The translations under genes were made by a program, and so were the position numbers. DNA of 25,124 nt from CAYLNH01 sp964384625 (GTDB lineage Bacteria; Verrucomicrobiota; Lentisphaeria; JABSQK01): positions 1-25,124 of the forward strand of contig CAYLNH010000089.1 in the NCBI GenBank assembly GCA_964384625.1. The letters run 5' to 3'. Under the pieces are notes generated by a model. The model was not told the origin of the DNA. It worked only from the letters and a program-made list of their open reading frames with translations, and searched no databases. Positions 8,306 through 15,676 of this stretch are shown one piece after another (the stretch's first letter is position 1; every line of letters begins with the position of its first letter).

Positions 8306-9105
8306 GCCTGGAACGACCGGATCCCGATTGGGACGAGGTGCTTGAGCAAGTCCCGGAAAGCCCCGATACCCCGTGCTCCTACTTCGGCGACCGACCCAGC
8401 CGCGTGCGGTATTTCCTCGGCGACGAAGACATCCCGCCGGCGCTGCAGGAAGCGGCCCTCGCCCGCGGCTTCCGCCGCTGCGGCGATACCTATTACCGCC
8501 CGGTCTGCCGCGCCTGCAATCTCTGCATCAGCTATCGCGTGCCGACCGCGACCTTCAAACCCAGCCGCAGTCAACGCCGCGTTCTCCGCCGCAACGAAGA
8601 TGTCGAATGCAGCTTCGGGACGCCGACCCAAACGGAAAAGAAGATCGAGCTCTACCTGCGCTATCAATACTCCCAGCACTTCCTGCGGCCCCCCATCCCC
8701 GCGCTGGAAGCCGACCGCGAGTTCGACCCGGGCCGGAGTCTGGAAACGATGATCTACCAGATGTATACCAATCCCGACACCACGCTCGAAATCGAGATGC
8801 GGTTCGAGTCTCGCCTTGTCGGCTTCGGCATCATGGACGTGGCCGTCCGTTCGACCTCGCTGGTCTACTTCGTCTTCGACCCCGAAGACAACAGCCGCAG
8901 CCTGGGTACGCTGAATATCCTCAAAAGCATCGAATGGGCTGCTGCTCGGGGACTGGACTATGTCTACCTGGGGTATTACATCCCCGCGCATCCCAAGATG
9001 GACTACAAATCACACTTCCGCCCGGCCGAAATGCTGGATGTGGTGTCCGGCGAATGGGGACCGGAACGACCGCCGCTGCGAACGCCGGATCGGCCGTCGG
9101 AGTAG
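8302..9105 (+). CDS. bpt: Aspartate/glutamate leucyltransferase (Ate1/Bpt family)
   Basis: A 267-residue cytoplasmic aminoacyl-tRNA-protein transferase. Family members with bacterial Bpt activity attach leucine from Leu-tRNA to N-terminal Asp or Glu, feeding substrates to ClpS-ClpAP in the N-degron pathway. The N-terminal ATE domain shows TPCSYFGDR with C25 and RPVCRACNLC with C69, C72 and C75, followed by FKPSRSQRRVLRRN. The C-terminal GNAT-like part contains FVFDPEDNSRSLGTLNIL and YVYLGYYIPAHPKMDYKSHFRP, both strongly conserved. The cysteines match those proposed to bind an Fe-S cluster in eukaryotic Ate1 proteins. AAGGA lies 6 nt before the ATG at 8302. Leucyl versus arginyl specificity is inferred from bacterial context and is not proven by the sequence. 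Confidence 0.9.
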   Translation: MSLERPDPDWDEVLEQVPESPDTPCSYFGDRPSRVRYFLGDEDIPPALQEAALARGFRRCGDTYYRPVCRACNLCISYRVPTATFKPSRSQRRVLRRNEDVECSFGTPTQTEKKIELYLRYQYSQHFLRPPIPALEADREFDPGRSLETMIYQMYTNPDTTLEIEMRFESRLVGFGIMDVAVRSTSLVYFVFDPEDNSRSLGTLNILKSIEWAAARGLDYVYLGYYIPAHPKMDYKSHFRPAEMLDVVSGEWGPERPPLRTPDRPSE

Positions 9106-9146
9106 CTGCACGGTCCGCGAAAAGGGGCGTGTGGGGACGGGTTTCG

Positions 9147-9193
9147 GCTCTCCGACAAGAGACCCCAAGCTCAGCTTGGGGAGTCCTATACCC
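9147..9193 (-). repeat. Hairpin-forming dispersed repeat A, copy 2 (inverted)
   Basis: Reverse-complement partner of the element at 1-48, with the palindrome CCCCAAGCTCAGCTTGGGG at 9163-9181. One gap and a few substitutions separate the copies, and the symmetrical arms are identical. It lies 42 nt after the bpt stop, in the 204-nt gap between convergent bpt and murI. There it could act as a two-way transcription stop, although no T run follows. Confidence 0.85.
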
Positions 9194-9309
9194 TTCCGTT
9201 CAGCCGGCCCACCACCAATTCCGCGGGGGAGACAGGACGAAGACGAAACTGAAGAGAAGTTGACACTGCCCAAGCACAGCCGGGAAGGATCTTTTCGCGG
9301 CAGGTGCAG

Positions 9310-10134
9310 CTACAGGTCCCGGCCGAGGAGGACCTTGTCGACCTGTTTCACCGGGCGGCCGAGGAAACGGCTGGCCAGAGTGAAGAAGCTCGCCGGCATG
9401 TCCGTGACGAAGTACTGCTCGGGACCGCCGTCGGCTTCGCTGGCTCGCATGCCGTTCTCCTGCAGGAACTCCTTGGTCGCATCGGCGCAGGCCAAAGCGC
9501 TGTCGACGATTCGGACCCCCTTCGGGATGACGCCGCGAATGAGATCCGTCAGCAACGGGTAATGCGTACAGCCCAGAATCAAGCCGTCCGGGGGTGGCTC
9601 CATTGCCGCGTTCAGGTAGCCCCTGGCAATCTGTTCCGGCACTGTGCCGGCGATCATCCCCTCTTCCACCAGCGGCACAAACAGCGGGCACGCCACACTC
9701 CGCACGCTGATGTCCGGACGCTGCCGGTGAATCAGCAGCCGGTAGCTGTCGGAGTTCACCGTGGCAGAGGTGCCGATCAACAGTACGCGCTTCATGCGGC
9801 GCATCGACAGAACCTTGCGGACACCCGCTTCGACGACGCCGATAAACGCGACGTCCGGCCAGCGTTCCTGCAGATGCGGCAGCGCCAGCGACGACACCGT
9901 ATTGCAGGCGATGACAACGCATTTCACTTCGCGCTGGATCAGAAAGGCGGCGTCGTCCATGGCGAACTGGACAATGGTATCTTTCGACTTCGAACCATAC
10001 GGCACGCGCGCGGTATCACCCAGATAGATGATGTGTTCGCCCGGAAGTTGCCGCCGCAGTGCGCCCGCGACCGTCAGCCCGCCGAGACCGGAATCAAAGA
10101 TCCCGATCGGTCGATTGTCATGTGTCTTCTTCAA
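9310..10134 (-). CDS. murI: Glutamate racemase
   Basis: A 274-residue cytoplasmic cofactor-independent racemase that makes D-glutamate for peptidoglycan. Both catalytic cysteines are in conserved context: C77 in VIACNTVSSLAL and C189 in LGCTHYPLL. The N-terminal IGIFDSGLGGLTV (D14, S15) and the Y46-G47-containing loop VPYGSKS are present. The most upstream plausible start is a TTG at 10134, eight codons before the conserved IGIFDSG; no in-frame ATG lies nearby, and the binding site is weak (AGAAAG). It is convergent with bpt. A possible small membrane-protein gene lies upstream on the same strand. Confidence 0.95.
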   Translation of the reverse strand: MKKTHDNRPIGIFDSGLGGLTVAGALRRQLPGEHIIYLGDTARVPYGSKSKDTIVQFAMDDAAFLIQREVKCVVIACNTVSSLALPHLQERWPDVAFIGVVEAGVRKVLSMRRMKRVLLIGTSATVNSDSYRLLIHRQRPDISVRSVACPLFVPLVEEGMIAGTVPEQIARGYLNAAMEPPPDGLILGCTHYPLLTDLIRGVIPKGVRIVDSALACADATKEFLQENGMRASEADGGPEQYFVTDMPASFFTLASRFLGRPVKQVDKVLLGRDL

Positions 10135-10159
10135 AAACTGCTTTCTGCAGGACCAGACT

Positions 10160-10190
10160 CGTGCTTGCCACGCTCTGCGGGGTCCCGCCT
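10160..10190 (-). repeat. Hairpin-forming dispersed repeat B, copy 1 (inverted)
   Basis: The reverse complement reads AGGCGGGACCCCGCAGAGCG followed by TGGCAAGCACG. It matches 18325-18355 in 29 of 31 columns, with weaker similarity a few bases on each side. In this copy the CCCCGC-AGA-GCGTGG hairpin has one mismatch. It lies 26 nt upstream of the murI start, in the murI leader. Confidence 0.8.
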
Positions 10191-10238
10191 GTCAGCTGAA
10201 CTGCCAGCCTGCACTGCTGATGGCCTGTTATTTGCGAC

Positions 10239-10266
10239 GATCACCGATCACCGATTACCGATCACC
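10239..10266. repeat. Four tandem heptamers GATCACC/GATTACC
   Basis: Units at 10239-10245, 10246-10252, 10253-10259 (GATTACC, one change) and 10260-10266. The array covers the stop codon region of the small minus-strand membrane-protein frame and lies about 105 nt upstream of murI. Four short perfect-phase units suggest slippage or a protein-binding array. Nothing identifies a function. Confidence 0.75.
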
Positions 10267-10390
10267 GGACCACGCTCCAGCAACCGATGCCGATGAAGGC
10301 CAAGGCGGAGACGACCACAAGGATGCGCAGGATCACGGCCCAGTCGAACATGGAACGGCGAGCGTAGCGCATCCGGCTGGTCGTGGTCAT
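10262..10390 (-). CDS. Possible small single-pass membrane protein
   Basis: A 42-codon frame: a basic, hydroxyl-rich N-terminus (TTTSRMRYARRSMFDW), one uninterrupted hydrophobic helix (VILRILVVVSALAFIGIGCW) and a terminal SVVR. This layout is typical of genuine small inner-membrane proteins, with positive charges on the cytoplasmic side. GGAAAAGG stands just before the ATG at 10390. The frame is also open to an ATG at 10450, which would give 62 residues but has no binding site. It runs in the same direction as murI, 127 nt upstream, and is divergent from tatD. The family is not recognised. It could still be a chance frame, since one hydrophobic helix is the main evidence. Confidence 0.45.
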   Translation of the reverse strand: MTTTSRMRYARRSMFDWAVILRILVVVSALAFIGIGCWSVVR

Positions 10391-10429
10391 CGCCTTTTCC
10401 AGGCCCAGGGATGTCGAAGGGGCGCCTCT

Positions 10430-10462
10430 CCTTTTCAAGCCTCCAAACATGCTATATGCTAT
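10430..10462 (+). promoter_or_regulatory. Candidate tatD promoter
   Basis: A possible -10 TATATG at 10453-10458 lies inside a direct repeat ATGCTAT-ATGCTAT (10449-10462), about 35 nt before the tatD ATG. The matching -35 region is poor (CTTTTC-like). It is an AT-rich island in GC-rich surroundings. Low confidence. Confidence 0.3.
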
Positions 10463-10495
10463 GCCGCGCGCCCGACAAAAACAAACGGATTTCCC

Positions 10496-11257
10496 ATGAA
10501 CCCCGAATTCTTTGATACACATTTCCATCTGGACGCGGACGACGACCTGACGGAACTGGTCGAGGCGGCCGCGCCAGCCGGTGTGACCCGCATGCTGGCG
10601 GCCGGCGCCGCCGTCGGCAAAACCGCACAACTGCTGGAGCGCGTGGAACCATTGCCGCAGGTTTTTGCCGCGGCCGGCATTCACCCACACGAAGCCGCCG
10701 CTTTCGACGGCGATCTCGTGCGCTTCCGGGAGTGGACGTTGCACCCGAAGGTAAAGGCCGTCGGCGAGATCGGACTGGACTACCATTACGACCACTCTCC
10801 CCGCGAGCAGCAGCAGGAGGTCTTCCGCCGCTTTCTGGAGTTGGCCGTCCAGGAGGACCTGCCGGCGATCGTACATATTCGGGAGGCTTACGACGATGCC
10901 CTGGCGCTGCTGCGGGAGGTCCTTGGCGGCAACCACCCGTTTGTGGTGCATTGCTTCAGCGGCACACCGGCCTGGGCTGAACGCTTCCTGGAACTCGGCG
11001 CGATGATTTCCTTCACCGGTTTGATCACCTTCAAGAAAGCCGACGACATCCGGGCTGCACTCCGGGTGGTGCCGGTCGAGCGGCTTATGTTTGAAACGGA
11101 TTCGCCCTATCTGGCGCCGGTCCCGCATCGCGGCCGCCGGAATCAACCGGCTTATGTGCGGCATGTCGTCGAACGCGCGGCAATGGAGCTGGGAGCGGCG
11201 CTGGACGAACTGGCGGCCGCCACCACCGCCAACGCCAGGGCGTTCTTCCAGGTTTAA
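10496..11257 (+). CDS. TatD-family metal-dependent hydrolase (DNase)
   Basis: A 253-residue cytoplasmic TIM-barrel hydrolase of the TatD family, whose members act as metal-dependent 3'-5' exonucleases in DNA repair and quality control. The metal ligands are visible: H9 and H11 in THFHLD, E91 in VGEIGLDYHY, H127 in PAIVHIRE, H152 in VVHCFSG and D202 in ETDSPYLAP. The closing motif HRGRRNQPAYV is also typical. The length is normal for the family. The start at 10496 is set by similarity, since FDTHFH normally lies within the first ten residues. The stop overlaps the convergent DUF2142 stop within TTTAA, so the two transcripts end tail to tail with no spacer. Confidence 0.93.
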   Translation: MNPEFFDTHFHLDADDDLTELVEAAAPAGVTRMLAAGAAVGKTAQLLERVEPLPQVFAAAGIHPHEAAAFDGDLVRFREWTLHPKVKAVGEIGLDYHYDHSPREQQQEVFRRFLELAVQEDLPAIVHIREAYDDALALLREVLGGNHPFVVHCFSGTPAWAERFLELGAMISFTGLITFKKADDIRAALRVVPVERLMFETDSPYLAPVPHRGRRNQPAYVRHVVERAAMELGAALDELAAATTANARAFFQV

Positions 11258-12723
11258 AGCGACAGGTAGAAACGCTTCAGAATCGCGATCGTCGCGCCTG
11301 CAAGCGAGATGCCCGCGGCAAGATAGCAGGCGAGTGTCGGCACTTGCCGGCACTTCTCCTTGAGCCAGGTCCAGCGTGATAACAGCGCGTGACAGACAAT
11401 CGCCAGCAGCGGCAGAAGGATGAGATAGTAGCGGCCCTGAATGGCGTATATCTTCCGGTTCGTATTCAGCAGCACGATTGCGTTGATCAATGCCAGAATC
11501 AGGCCGCAGCTCAGTCCGAGAGTTGCGAGTTTCCAGGTGCGGACACGTCGTTGCAGGGGGCGTTCGAGCATCAGGGAGACCACGAGTGCGGCGCCGTGGA
11601 GAAGTGCGAAGACGATGGGGATTGGCGTGTCCAGCCAGCCGAGCAGGCCGTAGATCATCTGATACGTTTTCAGTTGGATAAAATTCCACATGAGATTGCG
11701 CCCGACCGTAACGCCGACCAGCAGCGGCCGGTCCAGAGCAAAGGCCACCATCGAGCTTTTGCCGGTCTGGTTCATGCTCATGCTGTGCATGGCAAAGCCG
11801 AACCAACCCAGACTGCACAGGCCGACAGCCAGCATGGTGCCCCCGACCATCATGATCCGGTCGCGTTGCGAGCGGAAACGCGCGGGAGGAATCAGAAGCA
11901 GCGTCAAACATACCGGAGCATAAACGATTTTGGCCGTGCCGACAACAATCCCCAGGCCGGCAAGAAAGCCGAATTCCTGCCAGCCGAGCTTCTGCTCATC
12001 CGTTGTAAAGGCGAGTTGCAGAACAGAGGCAGTGAAAAGCAGGGACACCGAGATCAGAATGGCATCCGCTCCGGGCGCCAGGTATTGCTGCAGCGCCATC
12101 GGCAGTAGAGCGACAAGAAACACGTGCTCGTTCAGGAACGGTAACCGGCGGAGCGCCAGCCAGGTGATGCCCGTCGCCAACGCCAGCGTGAACAGACGCA
12201 TGAGATAGATGGTCCAGATCAGAGGCAGATCAGCCGCCCGGCCAACCCAGATCGCCAGAACCTGCGGGACATAGGCCGCCGGCACATAGGGCAGGGTATT
12301 GGGGAAGGCGATAAAGACCCGTTCTTCCGCCCGGGTACGGATCCGAATGGCCGCCGCATAGCGCCGGGAGTTCACTTTCTCATGCTTGTTGTATTTCAGC
12401 CGGTCCAGCTCCAATTGCTCGGCCAGGGCCGGCAGGGATGCGGGCAGCAGGTCCCCGGCGGCGCCGGTTTCCGGGTCGCGACGGCCGATCAACCGACCCT
12501 CCGAAAGCATGTAGGCCCGGCAGATGTGGTTCAGTTCATCCGGAGTTTGCAGGGGTGGAATCAGAAACACCCAGATCACGCCGAAAATCAGGCTGAAAAC
12601 CAGGAATATGCGAGCCACCTGTTGTGGCGTCGAACGTTGTTTGAGGCGGTCGCGCCAGTCCGTTGACAGACCGTCGGAATTGCTCGCGGCAGGCCCGGGT
12701 TGATTGGCGTCGCCCCCGGTCAT
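11254..12723 (-). CDS. DUF2142 family membrane protein, paralogue 1
   Basis: A 489-residue polytopic inner-membrane protein with about ten hydrophobic segments. After the first one comes PPLQTPDELNHICRAYMLSEG, the acidic loop characteristic of DUF2142. Near the C-terminus is YAIQGRYYLILLPLL, the second family landmark. DUF2142 proteins have a GT-C-like layout and are thought to act as lipid-linked sugar transferases in envelope glycan synthesis, but the exact reaction is unknown. The hydrophilic N-terminal 35 residues are probably cytoplasmic. It lies 28 nt downstream of a paralogue on the same strand with the same landmarks, so the pair is probably co-transcribed. Its own binding site is weak, as expected for translation following the upstream gene. 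Confidence 0.85.
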   Translation of the reverse strand: MTGGDANQPGPAASNSDGLSTDWRDRLKQRSTPQQVARIFLVFSLIFGVIWVFLIPPLQTPDELNHICRAYMLSEGRLIGRRDPETGAAGDLLPASLPALAEQLELDRLKYNKHEKVNSRRYAAAIRIRTRAEERVFIAFPNTLPYVPAAYVPQVLAIWVGRAADLPLIWTIYLMRLFTLALATGITWLALRRLPFLNEHVFLVALLPMALQQYLAPGADAILISVSLLFTASVLQLAFTTDEQKLGWQEFGFLAGLGIVVGTAKIVYAPVCLTLLLIPPARFRSQRDRIMMVGGTMLAVGLCSLGWFGFAMHSMSMNQTGKSSMVAFALDRPLLVGVTVGRNLMWNFIQLKTYQMIYGLLGWLDTPIPIVFALLHGAALVVSLMLERPLQRRVRTWKLATLGLSCGLILALINAIVLLNTNRKIYAIQGRYYLILLPLLAIVCHALLSRWTWLKEKCRQVPTLACYLAAGISLAGATIAILKRFYLSL

Positions 12724-12751
12724 CAGGTTGTATCCACATCTGAGTTCATGG

Positions 12752-14206
12752 CTAAAGGTAGTACCGCTTCAGAACCGCGAAAGTCGCGCCCAACAGAGAA
12801 ATGCCGCCCACCAGCCAGCAGGCAGCCTGCGGTACCGGCCATTCCCTGGCCTTCAGCCGCTCCCAACGCGACAGCACCAGGTGTGTCGGGACGCTCAACA
12901 GCGGCAATAGAGCCAGATAATAGCGCCCCTGAATGACGTAGATGCGCCGGTTTGCCACCAGCATCAGTACCAGGCTTATCGCGCCCAGGGCCATGGCGCC
13001 CAACACCAGTAGAACGGCAGGCCGCCAGAGGGCCGTCGATCGCTTCGCCCGCGGCGCCAGGACAAGAGTGGCCGCCAGGGCCAGGGCATGCAGAAAACCA
13101 AACACAGGCGGGATGTGCGTGTCCAGCCACCCCAGCCGACCGTAGATCATGTCGTACGTGTGCGGGTTGGTCAGATTCACCAGGATATTCACCGTGACGG
13201 AGCGGACTGTGAAGAACGGATGGCGGCAGAGAAACGCCAGTGAGGAGCCGCCGGCAGCGCTCCCTTCGCCTTGAATTGCGAAGACAAACCAACCCAGGCT
13301 TACCGCAAAGATCAGCGAGAGCACAGCACCGGCGCCGATCACCTGCAGACGGCGGCAGACGAAGCGGTCGGACGGGATCAGCAATAGAGACAGGCAGATC
13401 GGGAGATAGACCACCTTCGCCGTGCCGATGACCAGGCCAAGGCCGGCAAAGACGACCAGATCCGCCCACTTGATGGATTGCGGCCGCGCCCGGAACCAGG
13501 CGCGCAGGACGAGGGCCAGAAACAATACGCCGCAGGAAAGCAACAGTGCGTCGGTTCCCGGACACAGAAGCTGTTGGAGCGTCATCGGCATGAGGAGCAG
13601 CAGGCAGATATGCGCCTGCAGGAACGGTATCTGTCTGAGTGCGATGTAGAGCAGCAAGGTGGACGTGCAAAGGGCAAACAGGCGCGTCAGGAGCAAAGTG
13701 ACAACGATGGGTAAGTTCAACGCGCGTCCCAGCCAGATGGCGATGATCTGCGGCACATACGCAGTCGGCGCGTAGCGCAAAGTATTCTCGAACTCGACAA
13801 AGACCCGCTCGGAATGACGGGTCGGGATGGCAAAGGCATCGACGTAATGATCCGGGTTCAGTTTTTCATCCGGATGAAAGCGTATCCTTGAAAGCCCGAC
13901 ACGGGTCGCCAGCAAAGCGATTGACCGCGGCAGATAATCGCCCTGCTTCTCTTCCTGTTCATTGTTTCGTCCCCGACAGCGCCCCTCGGACAGTTGATAG
14001 GCCCGGCACAGGTGATTCAGCTCGTCCGGTGTCTGCAGCGGCGGAATCAGGAACATCCAGACCAGACCGAAGCCCACGGTGTACATGACGAACATGCGCG
14101 CCATTCCCCGGGGTGTCGCCGGCTGCCGCCAGAGCTCCGTCCAGAAGCCGTTTTCGGCAGTCGAGTCCGGATCGGTTTCATTGCGTTCAGCAGGTTCTGT
14201 TGACAT
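12752..14206 (-). CDS. DUF2142 family membrane protein, paralogue 2
   Basis: A 484-residue protein that aligns along its length with the gene immediately downstream: PPLQTPDELNHLCRAYQLSEG after the first membrane segment, the AYVPQ(I/V)(I/L)AIW(L/V)GRA block, VGTAKVVY/KIVY in the middle, MIYGRLGWLDT and YVIQGRYYLALLPLL. The two clearly arose by tandem duplication and have since diverged. The ATG at 14206 is chosen because AGAGGG precedes it and the acidic N-terminus MSTEPAERNETDP begins there. The frame stays open far upstream, but that part runs antisense to the ABC ATPase gene. The role is probably the same class of envelope sugar transfer, with different substrates. Confidence 0.85.
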   Translation of the reverse strand: MSTEPAERNETDPDSTAENGFWTELWRQPATPRGMARMFVMYTVGFGLVWMFLIPPLQTPDELNHLCRAYQLSEGRCRGRNNEQEEKQGDYLPRSIALLATRVGLSRIRFHPDEKLNPDHYVDAFAIPTRHSERVFVEFENTLRYAPTAYVPQIIAIWLGRALNLPIVVTLLLTRLFALCTSTLLLYIALRQIPFLQAHICLLLLMPMTLQQLLCPGTDALLLSCGVLFLALVLRAWFRARPQSIKWADLVVFAGLGLVIGTAKVVYLPICLSLLLIPSDRFVCRRLQVIGAGAVLSLIFAVSLGWFVFAIQGEGSAAGGSSLAFLCRHPFFTVRSVTVNILVNLTNPHTYDMIYGRLGWLDTHIPPVFGFLHALALAATLVLAPRAKRSTALWRPAVLLVLGAMALGAISLVLMLVANRRIYVIQGRYYLALLPLLSVPTHLVLSRWERLKAREWPVPQAACWLVGGISLLGATFAVLKRYYL

Positions 14207-14710
14207 GCGGGCCCTCTGGCAACGGGAGGAGACAGGAGCGCCACAATAGCCTGATTCTGTCCGCAAGCCAAATGCAAAACGGAGGGGGGCAGTCCCGACG
14301 AATCGGGACTCGTTAATAGTGGATCGTGGGCAGTTCTTGGTCCGGAGGGTCGGAAGCGGGCAGGTGGAAGGCGCCGGAGATCCAGTTGTCGGCGGTTGGG
14401 CGTAAGCACGGAGGAATGGATCGCCGGCGGCCGGATTGGAACATGGATCGTGGAGTCGGATCTGAATTGGTCGTGCAGCAGCACTGAGAATAAAATCGGA
14501 GAGCAGGCAACGGGTAAAGCACGCCGCGGCGCCGGGAAATGACCGGCTGCAGTGACTTGCGCCCCGGCGCGGTCGATGCCCGGCAGGCTCGTCTCTGACG
14601 CATTGCTTCGCCTCGGCGGGGGCTGATTGAAAACATCCGGCCGCAATGGCATATTCCTCATCCTCTTTACTGTTCTGTAATTGCTGTGTGCGGCGGAGGC
14701 ACGCTCCGGG
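14207..14710. other. 504-nt divergent intergenic region with palindromes
   Basis: It separates the DUF2142 pair (-) from the ABC cassette (+). It contains a perfect 8-bp hairpin AGTCCCGA-CGAA-TCGGGACT at 14291-14310, in the leader of the minus-strand gene. A second 8-bp inverted repeat GCGCCGGG (14529-14536)/CCCGGCGC (14563-14570) lies in the leader of the plus-strand cassette. Two weak promoter-like pairs face the cassette: TTGGTC-N18-TAAAAT at 14467-14496 and TTGAAA-N17-CATATT at 14627-14655. Several GC-rich open frames cross it, but none looks like a protein. Confidence 0.5.
14291..14310. repeat. Perfect small palindrome
   Basis: 8-bp arms AGTCCCGA/TCGGGACT around a CGAA loop. It lies 85 nt upstream of the DUF2142 paralogue 2 start and is followed on the minus strand by a C-run but no T run. 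It resembles the CGGGA/TCCCG hairpins at 18354-18367 and 18402-18420 and may be the same kind of dispersed element. Confidence 0.7.
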
Positions 14711-15676
14711 ATGATTGAAGTTGATAATCTGGTAAAACGCTACGGCCGCTTCACCGCGGTTGACCACGTTTCCTTTCGTGTCGATCGCGGCGAGGTCCTG
14801 GGGTTCCTCGGCCCCAACGGCGCCGGGAAAACCACGACCATGCGCGTGATCACCGGTTACCTCCCGGCCGACGGCGGCCGCGTCCGCGTCGGCCGGCATG
14901 ATGTCGCCGAAGCCCCGGTCGCGGCCAAAGAACTCATCGGCTATCTGCCCGAAGGCGCGCCGTTGTATGACGAGATGAAGGTCGTTGCCTTTCTGAAGTT
15001 CGTGGCCGCCGTTCGCGGTCTGTCCGGTGCGGCGCGGGATCAGGCCCTGGATCGGATTGCGGACACCTGCGAACTGCGTTCGGTCTGGAAGCAGCCGGTC
15101 GGCACGTTGTCCAAGGGCTATTGCCGCCGCGTCTGTTTCGCCCAGGCCCTGATTCATGATCCGGACGTCCTGATCATGGATGAACCGACGGACGGCCTCG
15201 ATCCCAACCAGAAACACGATATGCGCCAGCTCATCCGCCGCATGGGCGAGAAGAAGGCCATCATCATCTCCACCCATATCCTCGAAGAAGTCGACGCCGC
15301 CTGTTCCCGCGTCGCGATCATCGATCATGGCCGCCTGGTGTTCGACGGCGTCCCGAAAGAACTGCGCCGCCGGGCCGTCGACAGCGGTCTGGTCGATCTG
15401 GTGGTTGCCGACGCGATGCGCGGCGACGTCATGAAAGCGCTGCGCGCCCTGCCGGTGGTCGATCGCGTTCAGTGCTACGACCAGGCGAATGAGCGCGTCG
15501 GGCTGCATGTCTTTCCGAAGCCAAACAGCAAGGACCTCCTGGCGGCCATCGGCGGGCTCTGCCGCCGGCACGGCTGGACCGTGGTGAAACTGCACTCCGA
15601 AGCCGGTCGGCTCGATAACGTCTTCCGGCAGTTGACCCTGGCGCCGGAGACGCCGGCCGCGGAGGACAGCCAATGA
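14711..15676 (+). CDS. ABC transporter ATPase of a Gld-like cassette
   Basis: A 321-residue ATPase with Walker A GPNGAGKT (34-41), signature LSKGY (133-137), Walker B VLIMDEP (153-159, catalytic E158) and H-loop H189 in ISTHI. The Q-loop glutamine is replaced by the YLPEGAPLYDEM sequence, which is usual in GldA-like and related ABC-2 ATPases. About 100 C-terminal residues follow the nucleotide-binding domain, as in that subfamily. The ATG at 14711 gives the normal N-terminus MIEVDNLVKRYG; a GGAGG lies about 11 nt upstream. It overlaps the permease gene by 4 nt. With the permease and the GldG-like protein it should form a complete ABC-2 complex. The transported substance, if any, is not known. 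Confidence 0.92.
   Translation: MIEVDNLVKRYGRFTAVDHVSFRVDRGEVLGFLGPNGAGKTTTMRVITGYLPADGGRVRVGRHDVAEAPVAAKELIGYLPEGAPLYDEMKVVAFLKFVAAVRGLSGAARDQALDRIADTCELRSVWKQPVGTLSKGYCRRVCFAQALIHDPDVLIMDEPTDGLDPNQKHDMRQLIRRMGEKKAIIISTHILEEVDAACSRVAIIDHGRLVFDGVPKELRRRAVDSGLVDLVVADAMRGDVMKALRALPVVDRVQCYDQANERVGLHVFPKPNSKDLLAAIGGLCRRHGWTVVKLHSEAGRLDNVFRQLTLAPETPAAEDSQ

Noticed and set aside
1..9193. Composite transposon bounded by the two A repeats
   Set aside because: The repeats are short, no transposase is present, and the interval contains housekeeping genes (xseB, pssA, bpt).
10239..10266. Heptamer array considered as a CRISPR or iteron array
   Set aside because: The units are only 7 nt with no spacers, and there are no cas genes or replication initiator gene nearby.
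10391..11911. Long minus-strand frame running through tatD
   Set aside because: It is antisense to tatD and the end of a DUF2142 gene. Only its last 42 codons, in the tatD upstream gap, are kept as a possible small gene.
14207..15673. Upstream extension of the DUF2142 paralogue 2 frame to 973 codons
   Set aside because: The extra part is antisense to the ABC ATPase gene; a good ribosome binding site and a normal N-terminus are found at 14206.
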